Below, piece after piece: positions 36,501 through 46,748 of a stretch of DNA of 64,000 nt (its first letter is position 1; each line of letters begins with the position of its first letter). The notes beneath the pieces are model-generated. The model was not told the DNA's origin. It made no database searches and was given only the letters and a program-made list of their open reading frames with translations. The translations under genes and the position numbers were made by a program. The stretch comes from Porphyrobacter sp. (lineage in GTDB: Bacteria > Pseudomonadota > Alphaproteobacteria > Sphingomonadales > Sphingomonadaceae): assembly GCA_016125555.1 (NCBI GenBank), contig WGLN01000011.1:62001-126000 (forward strand), written 5' to 3'.

Positions 36501-38767
36501 TGGCGGATAATCCCAATCCCAATCTCGACGACACCCAGGCCGCTCCGGCTGAAGCACCGGCGAAGCGCAAGGGCATCAAGCGCCGACTCTTCCTCGTCGG
36601 CTCGGCGCTGGTGGTCGGCGGCGGCGCTTTCGGCGTCTACTGGTCCGACAGCAGCGCGCGCGCGCGGGCTCGCGAACTGACTACCGGCGAGGGTGAGCAC
36701 AATTTCCTGTCGTGGATGAAGATCGCCGAGGACGACACGGTCACGCTCTATTCGCCGCATATCGATTTCGGGCAGGGGACGCACACCGCGCTCGGCCAGA
36801 TGCTCGCCGACGAGCTCGACGCCGATTGGGACAAGGTCACGGTCGAACAGGCGCCCTCCGACGTCGCCTTTTCGAATACCGCGCTGGTGCAGGGCTTCCT
36901 CGGTGACATGACCGGCTATCCCGGCGTCATCAACGCGCTGCCCGCCGCGGTGATGGGCATCCTGGCGCGCCAGCAGAAGGTCCAGATCACCGGCGGCTCC
37001 TCGGCGGTGCGCTTCACCGGGCAGAGCGGCATGCGGGTGATCGGTGCGGCGGTGCGCGCGGCGCTGATCGCCGAGGCCGCGGACCGGCTCGGCGTGCCGG
37101 CGGGTGAGCTGACGACCGCCGACAGCAAGGTCACCCACGCCGCCTCGGGCCGCAGCTTGCGCTACGGCGAACTGGCGGCGGGCGCGGCGCAGCGCTCGCT
37201 CAGCGGCGATCCGGTGCTCAAGCAGCGTAGCGAGTGGAAGCTCATCAACAAGCCGGTGATCCGGCGCGACATCCCTGCCAAGGTCGATGGCAGCGCGGTC
37301 TACGGGATCGACTTCACCCTGCCCGAGATGCGCGTGGCGACCATCGCCGCCGCGCCGGTGCGCGGGGGCAAGCTGGAAAGCGTCGAGGAGGCGCCGGCGC
37401 TGGCCGTGGCCGGGGTCGAGAAGGTGGTGAAGCTCGACGATGCGGTGATCGTGGTGGCAAAGGGCTATTGGCAGGCGCTCAAGGGCCTCAACGCGCTGTC
37501 GCCCAAGTTCACCGACGGCGGCAATGGCGCAATGTCAACCGCCTCGATCTACGCCGCGCAGGACAAGCTGCGTGAGGGCGGCAAGCCCGACAACGAGGCG
37601 GGCGCGGGCGATGTCGATGCCGCGTTCAAGGCGGCGGCCGACGGCGTGATCAGCGCCGATTACCGCGTCCCCTTCCTCCACCACGCGATGATGGAACCCT
37701 TCGCGCTCACCGCCCGCTTCAAGGACGGCACGCTCGAGATGTGGGGGGGCTTGCAGGACCCGATCGGCGCGCGCGACCGCGCCGCGAAGGCCGCCGGGCT
37801 CGACATGGAGAAGGTGGTCTTCCACCCGATGATCATGGGCGGCGGCTTCGGCCGGCGCTTCCCGCCGATGACCGAGATCATCGATCAGGTGGCGCTGCTT
37901 GCCAAGGAGGTGCCTTACCCCGTCAAGCTGATCTGGAGCCGCGAGGAGGAGGTCCGCCACGGCACCTATCGCCCGCAATCCTCGGGCCGGCTCTCCGCCA
38001 CGCTCGCGAACGGCCGCATCGCCGCCTGGCGCAGCGATTACGTGCAGGGTGACAATGCGGAAGGCGAGGTCGGCTTCATCTACGATGTGCCCGCGACCTC
38101 GCGCCGCCACTTCGCCTACAGGTCGAACCAGAACGACGGCCCGTGGCGCTCGGTCAACTCGACCCAGCACGGCTTCTACAACGAGAGCTTCATCGACGAA
38201 CTGGCCCATGCCGCGGGCGAGGACCCCTTCGAGTTTCGCCGCAAGCACCTCCCCGAAGGCTCGCGGCACCGCAAGGTGCTGGAGACGGTGGCGCAGCGTG
38301 CGGGCTGGGGCACCCCGCTTCCCGAGGGCGTCGGGCGCGGCATCGCGATCGTCGAAAGCTTCGGCACGATCGTCGCCGAGGTGATCGAGGCCACCGTGAA
38401 GGACGACGGCAGCCCCAAGGTGCTCAAGGCCTATGCTGTGGTCGATTGCGGCACCACGGTGAACCCCTTGAACGCCGAGGCGCAGATCATGGGCGGCATC
38501 ATCATGGGGCTGTCCTCCGCGATCGGCGAGGCGATCACGCTCGACAAGGGTGCGGTGGTGGAGAGCAACTTCACCGATTACCACCTGCTGAAGCTCGCCG
38601 ACGCGCCGCCGCTGATCGACGTGCACTTCATCGAGAGCGACGCGACGATGGGCGGGATCGGCGAACCCGGCCTGCCGCCGGCTTCCCCGGCGCTCGCCAA
38701 CGCGCTGTTCGCCGCGACGGGCAAGCGCATCCGCACCCTGCCGCTGCTCCAGCAGGCCAAGGCATAA
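36497..38767 (+). CDS. iorB: Isoquinoline 1-oxidoreductase-like molybdopterin subunit
   Basis: 756 residues. A twin-arginine-like export signal ([24 protein letters not shown]) marks it as probably exported with the folded cofactor. Molybdopterin-contact blocks include [31 protein letters not shown] and the catalytic glutamate in [10 protein letters not shown]. IorB-type enzymes hydroxylate N-heterocycles or oxidise aldehydes; the substrate here is open. The small subunit has no signal and would travel with it. mocA and xdhC homologues directly downstream fit its cofactor maturation. Confidence 0.93.
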   Translation: MMADNPNPNLDDTQAAPAEAPAKRKGIKRRLFLVGSALVVGGGAFGVYWSDSSARARARELTTGEGEHNFLSWMKIAEDDTVTLYSPHIDFGQGTHTALGQMLADELDADWDKVTVEQAPSDVAFSNTALVQGFLGDMTGYPGVINALPAAVMGILARQQKVQITGGSSAVRFTGQSGMRVIGAAVRAALIAEAADRLGVPAGELTTADSKVTHAASGRSLRYGELAAGAAQRSLSGDPVLKQRSEWKLINKPVIRRDIPAKVDGSAVYGIDFTLPEMRVATIAAAPVRGGKLESVEEAPALAVAGVEKVVKLDDAVIVVAKGYWQALKGLNALSPKFTDGGNGAMSTASIYAAQDKLREGGKPDNEAGAGDVDAAFKAAADGVISADYRVPFLHHAMMEPFALTARFKDGTLEMWGGLQDPIGARDRAAKAAGLDMEKVVFHPMIMGGGFGRRFPPMTEIIDQVALLAKEVPYPVKLIWSREEEVRHGTYRPQSSGRLSATLANGRIAAWRSDYVQGDNAEGEVGFIYDVPATSRRHFAYRSNQNDGPWRSVNSTQHGFYNESFIDELAHAAGEDPFEFRRKHLPEGSRHRKVLETVAQRAGWGTPLPEGVGRGIAIVESFGTIVAEVIEATVKDDGSPKVLKAYAVVDCGTTVNPLNAEAQIMGGIIMGLSSAIGEAITLDKGAVVESNFTDYHLLKLADAPPLIDVHFIESDATMGGIGEPGLPPASPALANALFAATGKRIRTLPLLQQAKA

Positions 38768-38768
38768 G

Positions 38769-39431
38769 TTGGAGGGCTGGGCGGCGCTGATCCTCGCCGC
38801 CGGGGCGGGGCGGCGCTTCGGCCCAGGCGGGCAGGGCCACAAGCTGCTGGCGGACCTCGCGGGCGCGCCGGTGATCCGGCGGACGGCGCAAGCGGTGCTG
38901 GCGGGCGGCTTCGCCGAGGTGCTGGTCGCCACCGGTGCCGATCACGCAGCCATCGCCGCGGCGCTTGAAGGCCTCGCCTGCCGCATCGTGCCCGCACGCG
39001 ACTGGGAGGAGGGCATGGCCGCCAGCCTGCGCACAGGGCTCGCCGCCCTCGGCACGCAGGAGCGGGGCGTGTTCGTGTTTCTCGGCGACATGCCGCTGGT
39101 GCCGGTCGCGCTCTGTCCCGAGCTCGCCGCGGCCGCCGAGACGGCGGGCTATGCTGCGCGTCCGCGGGTCGGCGGCGTGCCCGGGCACCCCGCGGCCTTC
39201 ACCCGCGCAGCGCTCCCCGACCTCGCGGCGCTCACCGGCGACAGGGGCGCGGCGGCGCTGCTCAGGGGGCGCACCGCAGGCGTTGCCTATCGCGAGACCG
39301 AGGCGAGCGGCGCGGTGCTCGACATCGACACGCCCGCGGATCTCGCCGCCGCCGAGCGGGCGTGGAAGACCATCGCCACCTCGGCGACCAGCGAGAGCGC
39401 GATCTCGCGCGGAGCCTTGCCGAAGCCGTGA
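38769..39431 (+). CDS. mocA: MobA-like molybdenum-cofactor nucleotidyltransferase (MocA type)
   Basis: 220 residues from TTG 38769, one base after the iorB stop; no ATG/GTG gives the intact N-terminus. ALILAAGAGRRFGPGGQGHKLL is the nucleotide-binding loop, with LGDMPLVP and GHPAAF further on and VLDIDTPADLAAAE as the C-terminal block. In the operon with iorAB it should attach CMP to the cofactor (MCD form) for the xanthine-oxidase-family enzyme. The last 45 codons or so overlap the convergent xdhC tail by 145 bases. Confidence 0.85.
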   Translation: MEGWAALILAAGAGRRFGPGGQGHKLLADLAGAPVIRRTAQAVLAGGFAEVLVATGADHAAIAAALEGLACRIVPARDWEEGMAASLRTGLAALGTQERGVFVFLGDMPLVPVALCPELAAAAETAGYAARPRVGGVPGHPAAFTRAALPDLAALTGDRGAAALLRGRTAGVAYRETEASGAVLDIDTPADLAAAERAWKTIATSATSESAISRGALPKP

Positions 39432-40291
39432 AGGCCGATGGGCGCGTGGAGGCGCGCAATCGCCGCCTCGCTCACCCCGTGCCCGCGCAGCCGCGCCAGC
39501 CGCGCATCGAGCCGCGCGCGCGCGCCGATCGCGCCCACATAGCAGGCATCGGAGACCAGCGCCGCGGCAAGCCCGCGCTCGTCGTCCTCGCGATCATGGC
39601 TGAGCACTGCGACAGCGGTCCAGCGGTCGATCCCGACAGCGGCGAGCGCCGCTTCCGGCTGCCCCCGGTGATAGGCGATCCCGGCGAAAGGCGGCGTCTC
39701 CGGGCCGCCGGGGGCGATCAGCACCACCTCCATCCCCGCCTCGCGCGCCATCGCGGCGGCGGCGAGGGCTGTCGCATCCTCGCCGACCAGCATGAGCCGC
39801 AAGGCGGGTTCATGGAGGCGGGCGTAGCGGTCGCCGTCCCACGCGAAGGCGGGCACATGGTCGGCAGGGGTGACCCGGCGCGTCGTTCCGTCGCTCTCCC
39901 ACAGCACCGGGCGGCGGGCGGTGTGCGCCTCCAGCAGCGCGTCGACGGCCTTGTCCTCGGCAGCGACCGGCTCGACCAGCACGTCGATCGCGCTGCCGCA
40001 GGCGAGGCGGATGTCGATCCACGGGCTGCCCTCGCCATAGCGCAGGCGCCGCGGGCTCCCCTCGGCAATGGCCTCGCGCGCATGGCGGGCGACGTCGGCC
40101 TCGATGCAGCCGCCCGAGAGGAAGCCCCAATATTCCTGCGCCGTCACCAGCATCTGCGCGCCCGGCTCGCGCGGGGCCGAGCCTTCGACCGCGACCAGCG
40201 TGGCGAGCGCAAAGGGCGCGCCAGCCGCCCGAACCTCTGCGAGCGGTGGCCGGATGTCGTCGACGGGAGCGGTCAGTCGCCAGGCGGTCAT
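39287..40291 (-). CDS. xdhC: XdhC-family molybdenum-cofactor insertion/sulfuration factor
   Basis: 334 residues. Features: GSAPREPGAQMLV and GFLSGGCIEADVARHARE (XdhC/CoxI N-terminal domain with a conserved Cys), a middle linker, a Rossmann-like XdhC_C domain (RLMLVGEDATALAAAAMARE), and GLHGFGKAPREIALSLVAEV at the C-terminus. XdhC-type proteins bind the molybdenum cofactor, help sulfurate it and deliver it to xanthine-oxidase-family enzymes, here IorAB. Its 3' end overlaps mocA by 145 bases. The ATG at 40291 is set by the family N-terminus (MTAWRLTAPV). Confidence 0.88.
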   Translation of the reverse strand: MTAWRLTAPVDDIRPPLAEVRAAGAPFALATLVAVEGSAPREPGAQMLVTAQEYWGFLSGGCIEADVARHAREAIAEGSPRRLRYGEGSPWIDIRLACGSAIDVLVEPVAAEDKAVDALLEAHTARRPVLWESDGTTRRVTPADHVPAFAWDGDRYARLHEPALRLMLVGEDATALAAAAMAREAGMEVVLIAPGGPETPPFAGIAYHRGQPEAALAAVGIDRWTAVAVLSHDREDDERGLAAALVSDACYVGAIGARARLDARLARLRGHGVSEAAIARLHAPIGLHGFGKAPREIALSLVAEVAMVFHARSAAARSAGVSMSSTAPLASVSR

Positions 40292-40332
40292 GCGCGCTCT
40301 GCTAGTCCCCCGCTCCGCCGCGTGCAATCGCC

Positions 40333-40347
40333 TTGGCCGGTGGCCAA
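40333..40347. promoter_or_regulatory. Perfect palindrome between xdhC and the esterase gene
   Basis: TTGGCC-GGT-GGCCAA is a perfect 6+6 inverted repeat in the 102-base divergent gap, 42 bases upstream of the xdhC start and 46 bases before the esterase start. Its position over both promoters suggests an operator, but a regulator cannot be named. Confidence 0.4.
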
Positions 40348-40393
40348 ACGACGCAGGCGTGCTATCCAGCGCACAAAAGGGGGAGATGATCCG

Positions 40394-41314
40394 ATGCGCC
40401 TGCTTGCCCTGTTGACCGTCCTGCTGGCCCTGTTTGCCGCCCCGCTTGCCGCCGAGGACGCCGCGGCTGACGGCGGGCGCTTCCTCGAATACGAGCGCGT
40501 TCCCGCCGCGGGGCTCCCCGACCAGCGCCTGACCATCTGGCTGCCGCCGGGCTACGATGCCTCGGACGCGCGCTATCCGGTGCTCTACATGCACGACGGG
40601 CACAACCTGTTCGATCCCGCCAAGTCCAACTTCAACAAGGTCTGGGCGGCGGACAAGGCGATGCTGTCGGAAGTCGCGAGCGGCAAGATCGAGCCGCACA
40701 TCATCGTCGGCATCTGGGCGCCGGGGCGGGACCGCTACCGCCAGTATCTCCCGCGCAGCGCCTATGACGCGGCGAGCGCCCCCTTGCGCGCACAGATGGA
40801 CGCGATGGCGGGCGGCGAGGTGATCTCGGACCGCTACCTCGACTGGCTCGCGGGGCCATTGAAGTCGTGGGTCGACACAAGCTTTCGCACCCGGCCGGGC
40901 CGTGACGACACCGCGATCATCGGGTCGAGCATGGGCGGGCTGATGAGCTGCTATGCCTTCCTCGAGCGGCCGCAGGTGTTCGGCCGGGCGGGCTGCGTCT
41001 CCTCGCACTGGCCGGCGATCGATCCCGCCGTGGCGGAGGCCGACAATCCCGAGTTGAAGGCGCTGTGGGACGGCTGGTTCGCCGCACGGCTGGGCGAGCC
41101 CGACGGGCGCCGGCTGTGGATGGACCACGGGACCGCAACGCTCGATGCCAATTACGCCCACTATCAGCAGGTCGTCGACGCGCGGATCGCGGCGGAGGGC
41201 TGGGTGAAGGGCCGCGACTGGCAGAGCAAGGTCTACCAAGGCGCCGAGCACGAGGAGAACGCCTGGGCGGCGCGGCTGCCCGAAATTCTCGATTGGCTGC
41301 TGGCGAAGGACTAG
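40394..41314 (+). CDS. Exported esterase of the EsterD/Fes-like alpha/beta hydrolase group
   Basis: 306 residues with a cleavable signal peptide ([21 protein letters not shown]). [30 protein letters not shown] is the typical first sheet of the esterase D/enterochelin-esterase fold, and the nucleophile serine is in [11 protein letters not shown]. The histidine is probably that of [10 protein letters not shown]. The protein should hydrolyse an ester in the periplasm. GGGAGA precedes the ATG. Its stop codon overlaps the convergent eda stop by four bases. Confidence 0.88.
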   Translation: MRLLALLTVLLALFAAPLAAEDAAADGGRFLEYERVPAAGLPDQRLTIWLPPGYDASDARYPVLYMHDGHNLFDPAKSNFNKVWAADKAMLSEVASGKIEPHIIVGIWAPGRDRYRQYLPRSAYDAASAPLRAQMDAMAGGEVISDRYLDWLAGPLKSWVDTSFRTRPGRDDTAIIGSSMGGLMSCYAFLERPQVFGRAGCVSSHWPAIDPAVAEADNPELKALWDGWFAARLGEPDGRRLWMDHGTATLDANYAHYQQVVDARIAAEGWVKGRDWQSKVYQGAEHEENAWAARLPEILDWLLAKD

Positions 41315-41919
41315 CGCAGCGCGCAGGCCTCGCGCGCCAGTGTCTCGACCGCCGCCTTGTCGGGCGCGCCCTTGGGCGAGACCCAGCTGCCGCCGACGCA
41401 CAGGACGGGGTCGAAGGCCAGCCATTCGCGCGCGTTTTCAAGGCTGATCCCGCCGGTCGGGCAGAAACGGACATGGCCGAAGGGCGCGGCAAGCGCCTTC
41501 AGCGCGGGCAGGCCGCCTGCCGCCATCGCCGGGAAGAACTTGAAGCGGTCGAGGCCCATGTCCAGCCCGCGCATGATGTCGCCCGCATTGGCGATGCCGG
41601 GAAGGAACGGCACGCCTGCCGCGATCGCCGCCTTGCCCAGCGGCTCGGTGAGGCCGGGCGAAACGATGAATTTGCTCCCCGCCGCGAGCGCGGCGTCGAG
41701 ATCGCGCGGATTGGTCACGGTGCCCGCACCGACGATCGCGCCCTCCACCTGCTTCATCGCCCGGATCGCGCCCAGCGCGGCGGGCGTTCGGAGCGTGACT
41801 TCGAGCACCCGCAATCCGCCCGCGACCAGCGCCTCGGCGAGCGGGACGGCGTGCGCCTCCTCCTCGATCACGATCACCGGGATGACCGGGGCTACGCGCA
41901 TGATGGCGTCGATATTCAT
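41311..41919 (-). CDS. eda: KDPG aldolase (2-dehydro-3-deoxyphosphogluconate aldolase)
   Basis: 202 residues. The catalytic Schiff-base lysine is K127 in RFKFFPA, and the assisting glutamate is E40 in [20 protein letters not shown] and [10 protein letters not shown] bind the phosphate. It splits KDPG into pyruvate and glyceraldehyde 3-phosphate, the last step of the Entner-Doudoroff pathway. The start shares one base with the edd stop, so the two are translationally coupled. Confidence 0.96.
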   Translation of the reverse strand: MNIDAIMRVAPVIPVIVIEEEAHAVPLAEALVAGGLRVLEVTLRTPAALGAIRAMKQVEGAIVGAGTVTNPRDLDAALAAGSKFIVSPGLTEPLGKAAIAAGVPFLPGIANAGDIMRGLDMGLDRFKFFPAMAAGGLPALKALAAPFGHVRFCPTGGISLENAREWLAFDPVLCVGGSWVSPKGAPDKAAVETLAREACALR

Positions 41920-43736
41920 CACAGTCCCCCCGTGGCCAGCATTGCGGACGCGCCTTGTTCGGCCCCGTCGGCGAAGCGGCGCATCATGCCGAACAATTCG
42001 CGCCCCGTGCCGAGGTTCTCGTGCGGATCGGGCGCTGCATCGCGGGCGGAGAGGTCGGCGGTGGTGGAGAGTTCGCCCGTCACCGCGCAGACCTTCACGA
42101 CATCGCCGTCGCGCAGCCGCGAAAGGGGGCCGCCGCCAAGGGCCTCGGGCGTGCAGTGGATCGCGGCGGGCACCTTGCCCGATGCACCCGACATGCGCCC
42201 GTCGGTGACCAGCGCGACCTTGAACCCGCGGTCCTGGAGCACACCGAGCACCGGGGTGAGCTTGTGGAGTTCGGGCATCCCGTTGGCGCGCGGGCCCTGG
42301 AAGCGCACCACCACCACCACGTCGCGGTCGAGCTCGCCCGCCTTGAAGGCGGCAGCGACGTTCGGCTGATCCTCGAAGACGCGGGCGGGGGCCTCGATGG
42401 TCCAGCGTTCGGGATCGACCGCCGAGGTCTTGAAGCAGGCGCGCCCGAGATTGCCTTCGAGGAGCCGCATCCCCCCGTCGGGGCGGAAGGGCGCGGAAAC
42501 CGGGCGCAGCATGGTGTCGTCGCCCGAGGGGCCGACGTCGCGCCAGACCAGTTCCTCGCCGTCCAGCCCCGGCTCCTTCGCGTAGTCGGCAAAGCCGCCG
42601 CGCCCGACCGTCAGGATGTCGCCATGCGCCAGCCCCGCCTCGAGCAGTTCGCCGATCACGAAGCCCATGCCGCCCGCGTTGTGGAAGTGATTCACGTCGC
42701 CCGAGCCGTTGGGATAGACCTGCGCGATCAGCGGGACGGCGGCGGAGAGTTCGGAGAGGTCGTTCCAGTCGAACATCACCCCCGCCGCGCGCGCCATCGC
42801 GGGCAGGTGGATCGCGTGGTTGGTCGAGCCGCCGGTGGCAAGCAGGCCCACGGCGGCGTTGACGATCGCCTTTTCGTCCACCACGCGGCCCAGGGGCCGG
42901 TAATCCTCGCCCTTGCGGGTGATCTCGGCGACCCGGTGCACCGCCGCGCGGTCGAGCGCCTGGCGCAGCTTGGTGCCGGGATTGATGAAGGCCGCATTGG
43001 GGATGTGCAGCCCCATCATCTCCATCATCATCTGGTTCGAATTGGCCGTGCCGAAGAAGGTGCAGGTGCCCGGCGAGTGATAGCTTTTCATCTCGCTTTC
43101 GAGCAGTTCGGCGCGGGTCGCCTTGCCTTCGGCATAGAGCTGGCGGATGCGCTGCTTTTCCTTGTTGGGAATGCCGGTCGGCATCGGCCCGCCGGGCACG
43201 AAGATCATCGGCAGGTGGCCGAAGCGCAGCGCGCCCATGAGGAGGCCGGGGACGATCTTGTCGCAGATGCCGAGCAGCAGCGCCCCGTCGAACATCGCGT
43301 GGGATAGGGCAACCGCCGTCGACAGCGCGATGACGTCGCGGCTGAACAGCGAGAGCTCCATGCCGGTCTCGCCCTGCGTCACCCCGTCGCACATGGCGGG
43401 AACGCCGCCCGCGACCTGCGCGGTGGCGCCGACCTCGCGGGCGTGGATCTTGAGGCGTTCGGGGTAGCGGTAATAGGGCGCGTGGGCCGAAAGCATGTCG
43501 TTATAGGCAGTGACGATGCCGATGTTGGGCCCGCGCCCTGCGACCATCGCGCCCTTGTCGTCCTCCATTCCGGCATAGGCGTGGGCGAGGTTGGAGCACG
43601 ACACCGCCGCGCGATCCCCCATTCCGTCGGCCTCGCGCGCGATGAGGTCGAGATAGGCCTGGCGGCTCTCGCGCGAGTTTTCGATCACCCGCTGCGTGAC
43701 CCGGTGGAGGGTGTCGTTGAGGGGCTTGCTACTCAT
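41919..43736 (-). CDS. edd: Phosphogluconate dehydratase
   Basis: 605 residues, the usual length for Edd of the IlvD/Edd family. The [4Fe-4S] ligand cysteines are in [30 protein letters not shown] and [14 protein letters not shown], and [15 protein letters not shown] is a further family block. It dehydrates 6-phosphogluconate to KDPG. The start overlaps zwf by eight bases. Cytosolic and oxygen-sensitive cluster expected. Confidence 0.97.
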   Translation of the reverse strand: MSSKPLNDTLHRVTQRVIENSRESRQAYLDLIAREADGMGDRAAVSCSNLAHAYAGMEDDKGAMVAGRGPNIGIVTAYNDMLSAHAPYYRYPERLKIHAREVGATAQVAGGVPAMCDGVTQGETGMELSLFSRDVIALSTAVALSHAMFDGALLLGICDKIVPGLLMGALRFGHLPMIFVPGGPMPTGIPNKEKQRIRQLYAEGKATRAELLESEMKSYHSPGTCTFFGTANSNQMMMEMMGLHIPNAAFINPGTKLRQALDRAAVHRVAEITRKGEDYRPLGRVVDEKAIVNAAVGLLATGGSTNHAIHLPAMARAAGVMFDWNDLSELSAAVPLIAQVYPNGSGDVNHFHNAGGMGFVIGELLEAGLAHGDILTVGRGGFADYAKEPGLDGEELVWRDVGPSGDDTMLRPVSAPFRPDGGMRLLEGNLGRACFKTSAVDPERWTIEAPARVFEDQPNVAAAFKAGELDRDVVVVVRFQGPRANGMPELHKLTPVLGVLQDRGFKVALVTDGRMSGASGKVPAAIHCTPEALGGGPLSRLRDGDVVKVCAVTGELSTTADLSARDAAPDPHENLGTGRELFGMMRRFADGAEQGASAMLATGGL

Positions 43737-45183
43737 GCCACGTCACTCCGTCGCGTTCCGCCAGTGCGATGGCCGCACTCGGCCCCCAGCTGCCGGCGGT
43801 GTAGGTGCGCGGCGTCTGGCCGTCCGCCGCCCAGCCCGCGCGGATCGCGTCGATCCACTCCCACTGCGCCTCCACCTCGTCGCGTCGCACGAACAGGGTC
43901 TGGTCGCCTTCAACCAGATCAAGCAGCAGGCGTTCATAGGCGATCCGCCGCACCGCGCCCGAGAAGGCATCGGGCATGGCGATATTGAGCGGCACCGCGC
44001 GCAGGCGGATGCCCTCGCGGTCCAATCCGGGCACCTTGGCCATCAGCGAGAGGGTGATGTTCTCCTCCGGCTGGATGCCGATGACGAGGCGGTTGGGCTG
44101 CATCGTCGCGCCGCCCCCTTTGCTTTTGGGCCCCGCGAAGATCGAGTGCGGCACGCAGCGGAACTGGATCACGATCTCGGTGACGCGCCGGGGCATGCGC
44201 TTGCCGGTCCTGAGGTAGAAGGGCACGCCCTTCCAGCGCCAGTTGTCGACATGGGCCTTGATCGCGACGAAGGTCTCGGTGTCCGAGGGCTTGCCGAGTT
44301 CCTCGTCATAGCCCGGCACCGCCTGCCCGCCGATCGCGCCCGCGCGATACTGGCCGGTGACGGTCTCGTTCGAGGCCACGGGGCGCAGTGCGCGCAGCAC
44401 CTTGACCTTCTCGTCGCGCACCGCGGTCGCGTCGAAATGGGCGGGCGGCTCCATCGCCACCAGCGCGAGCAGCTGGAGCATGTGGTTCTGCACCATGTCG
44501 CGGATCGCGCCGGCATCGTCGTAGAAGGCCACGCGCCCTTCGAGGCCGACGGTCTCGGCCACGGTGATCTGGACGTGGTCGATGTGGGCGGCATTCCACA
44601 GCGGCTCGAACATCAGGTTGGCGAACCGCAGCGCCAGGAGGTTCTGCACCGTCTCCTTGCCGAGATAGTGGTCGATGCGGAAGATGCGGTGTTCGGGGAA
44701 GGCGCCCGCGACCGCGTCGTTGATCTCGCGGCTGGTGGCTAGATCGGTGCCCAATGGCTTTTCGAGGCACATCCGCACGTGCTCGCCGGTCAGCCCCGCC
44801 GATTGCAGCCCCTTGATGGTCGGCCCGAACAGGCTCGGCGCGGTCGAGAGGAAGATCGCGAGGCCGCGTTCGGGCGTGCCGACCTTCCCGGCCAGCGCGT
44901 CATAGCCCTCGAGCGTGGTCGCATCGAGCGGCTGGTAGGCGAGGCGGTTCATGAACTCCGCCATCCGCCCGCGCCGGTCTGCGGGCAGATACTTCTCCAG
45001 CGCCGCACGGGCGAAGTTGCGGTATTCGCTGTCGCTCATCTCGCTGCGCGCGGTGCCGATGATCTTGAGATCGGGGGCGAGCAGCCCGTCGGCATCGAGC
45101 GCGAACAGGCTCGGCAGCAGCATCCGCTGGGCAAGGTCGCCGGTGGCTCCGAACAGCAGCAGACGATCGGCGGTGAAGCTCAT
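43729..45183 (-). CDS. zwf: Glucose-6-phosphate 1-dehydrogenase
   Basis: 484 residues. [18 protein letters not shown] is the NADP-binding motif, and [21 protein letters not shown] is the substrate-binding signature with the catalytic histidine region. It feeds glucose 6-phosphate into 6-phosphogluconolactone. No pgl gene for the lactonase lies between zwf and edd or elsewhere in the window, unlike many proteobacterial zwf-pgl-edd operons. An inverted repeat (45204-45222) sits just upstream of the ATG. Confidence 0.97.
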   Translation of the reverse strand: MSFTADRLLLFGATGDLAQRMLLPSLFALDADGLLAPDLKIIGTARSEMSDSEYRNFARAALEKYLPADRRGRMAEFMNRLAYQPLDATTLEGYDALAGKVGTPERGLAIFLSTAPSLFGPTIKGLQSAGLTGEHVRMCLEKPLGTDLATSREINDAVAGAFPEHRIFRIDHYLGKETVQNLLALRFANLMFEPLWNAAHIDHVQITVAETVGLEGRVAFYDDAGAIRDMVQNHMLQLLALVAMEPPAHFDATAVRDEKVKVLRALRPVASNETVTGQYRAGAIGGQAVPGYDEELGKPSDTETFVAIKAHVDNWRWKGVPFYLRTGKRMPRRVTEIVIQFRCVPHSIFAGPKSKGGGATMQPNRLVIGIQPEENITLSLMAKVPGLDREGIRLRAVPLNIAMPDAFSGAVRRIAYERLLLDLVEGDQTLFVRRDEVEAQWEWIDAIRAGWAADGQTPRTYTAGSWGPSAAIALAERDGVTWHE

Positions 45184-45203
45184 GGCAAGACCCTTTTCCC
45201 TCG

Positions 45204-45222
45204 TGCGCCCTACCTAGGCGCA
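45204..45222. promoter_or_regulatory. Inverted repeat immediately upstream of zwf
   Basis: TGCGCC-N7-GGCGCA is a perfect 6-base inverted repeat 20 bases before the zwf start. It could be a regulator site or a hairpin in the 5' leader. It differs from the LacI-type site near the sugar transporter. Confidence 0.35.
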
Positions 45223-45259
45223 AGGGGGCAACCCTGCCAGCTTCGCGCATACTTATTCA

Positions 45260-45277
45260 ACCCGGATCGCGCCGGGT
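45260..45277 (-). terminator. Possible terminator hairpin between the sugar transporter and zwf
   Basis: ACCCGG-ATCGCG-CCGGGT forms a 6-bp GC-rich stem 27 bases past the transporter stop. Read leftward it is followed by TTGAATAAGTAT, which is AT-rich but not a real U-tract, so it may only attenuate read-through into zwf. Confidence 0.3.
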
Positions 45278-45304
45278 GCGGCGCCATCGCAGGCGTCACG
45301 CCAA

Positions 45305-46594
45305 TCAGGCAGGCTTGCGGGCGAAGATGCCGAAACCCGCTATGATCGCATAGCATGCCGCCGGGAGCGCCAGCGCGACGGCGAGGCTCGTCGCATCGGC
45401 GAGCGCGCCGTAGAGCGGCGGGATGATCGCCCCGCCGGCGATGGCGACGTTGATGATCCCCGATCCGTCCGCCGCGCGCGGTCCCAGCTTCTCGCAGGCG
45501 AGGCCGAAGATGGTCGGGAACATGATCGCGTTCATCAGGCCCACCGCCAGCAGCGAATAGCCCGCGACGACGCCGGTCGAGTTGGCCGAGATCAGGATCA
45601 GCGTGATCGCGCCGGCCGCCACGGTGCTCAGCGTGAGGCCGGGGCTGACGAAGCGCAGCACCGCCGAGCCGATGAAGCGGCCCACCAGCGCACCGCCCCA
45701 GTAGAGCGATATCAGCTTGCCCGCGTCCTGTTCGCCAAGCCCGAGCACGTCGGGCTGCATCAGGTAGCTGACGATGAAGCTGCCGATCGCGACTTCCGCG
45801 CCGACATAGAGGAAGATGCAGGCCGCGCCGTAGCCGAAGCGGGGGCGCTTGAGCAGCGCAAGACCGTCCGCAAGGCTGGTCCGCTCGTGCTTCTCGCCCT
45901 TGAGGCGGTTGCGGAACAGCCACACCACGCCCGCGACCACGGCCAGCGCGGCGGCAAGGCCGAGATAGCCGTGGACGATCGCCTGGCTCTCGGCGGTGCG
46001 ATAGGCGGCGAGCTGCGCGCCGGAAAGCTCGTCGGCGGACACCTTGGCAAGGCTGCCGAGGATCAGGATCGCCCCGACATAGGGGAACAGCGTGGTCCCC
46101 GCCGAATTGAACGCCTGCGCGAAGGTCAGGCGGCTGTGGGTGGTGCGTTCCGGCCCGAGCAAGCTGATCAGAGGGTTGGCGACGATCTGCACCAGCACCA
46201 CGCCGGTCGCCAGCACGAAATAGGCGAACAGGAACATCGGGAAGAGCGCGGTCTGGCTCGCCGGAATGAACATCAGGCAGCCCGCCATCATGGTGACGAG
46301 GCCCGCCACCGCGCCGCGCATGTAGCCCAGCCGCTTGACCAGCCGCGCGCCGGGGATGCCGACCACGGCATAGGCGATGAAGAAGCAGAACTGCACCAGG
46401 CTCGCCTCGAAGAAGTTGAGTGTGAACAGCTCCTTGAGCTTGGGGATGATGACATCGTTGAGCGAGGTGATCCCGCCGAAGATGAAGAACAGCGCGAAGA
46501 CGAAGGCGTTGAGCCCCGGCGCATCGACCTGCGGACCGTGCTCCTCGATCGGCTGCGGATCGGTGCTGCTTGCCAGACCGGGTGCCAACGCCAT
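45305..46594 (-). CDS. MFS sugar transporter, FucP/GluP (glucose-galactose) type
   Basis: 429 residues, about twelve membrane helices. FIFGGITSLNDVIIPKLKELF and the QFCFFIAYAVVGIPGARLVKRLGYMRG block match the FucP/GluP family of proton-sugar symporters. QIVANPLISLLGPERTTHSRLTFAQAFNSAGT is also diagnostic. It lies upstream of zwf-edd-eda on the same strand and divergent from a LacI regulator, so it likely imports glucose or a related sugar for the Entner-Doudoroff pathway. GGGAGAGAG lies just upstream of the ATG. Confidence 0.92.
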   Translation of the reverse strand: MALAPGLASSTDPQPIEEHGPQVDAPGLNAFVFALFFIFGGITSLNDVIIPKLKELFTLNFFEASLVQFCFFIAYAVVGIPGARLVKRLGYMRGAVAGLVTMMAGCLMFIPASQTALFPMFLFAYFVLATGVVLVQIVANPLISLLGPERTTHSRLTFAQAFNSAGTTLFPYVGAILILGSLAKVSADELSGAQLAAYRTAESQAIVHGYLGLAAALAVVAGVVWLFRNRLKGEKHERTSLADGLALLKRPRFGYGAACIFLYVGAEVAIGSFIVSYLMQPDVLGLGEQDAGKLISLYWGGALVGRFIGSAVLRFVSPGLTLSTVAAGAITLILISANSTGVVAGYSLLAVGLMNAIMFPTIFGLACEKLGPRAADGSGIINVAIAGGAIIPPLYGALADATSLAVALALPAACYAIIAGFGIFARKPA

Positions 46595-46626
46595 GCTCTC
46601 TCTCCCCTTACCCGACCGTCCCGAGG

Positions 46627-46640
46627 TGGTAACGTTCTCA
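46627..46640. promoter_or_regulatory. LacI-type operator candidate
   Basis: TGGTAACGTTCTCA has the LacI/GalR-family form TGnnAACGTTnnCA with the central CG dyad. It is 33 bases before the transporter ATG and 109 bases before the LacI gene, in their shared promoter gap, so the adjacent regulator is the natural binder. The outer arms are imperfect. Confidence 0.6.
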
Positions 46641-46748
46641 AGACGCCTCTCATGCTGCAATGCGCGTTCCGTTTGCAATATGCCAGTGCGAATAGGAATG
46701 CACGGGCGTGCTTGCGCGCGGATATCAACAGGCCGTAGAGGACTGCCG

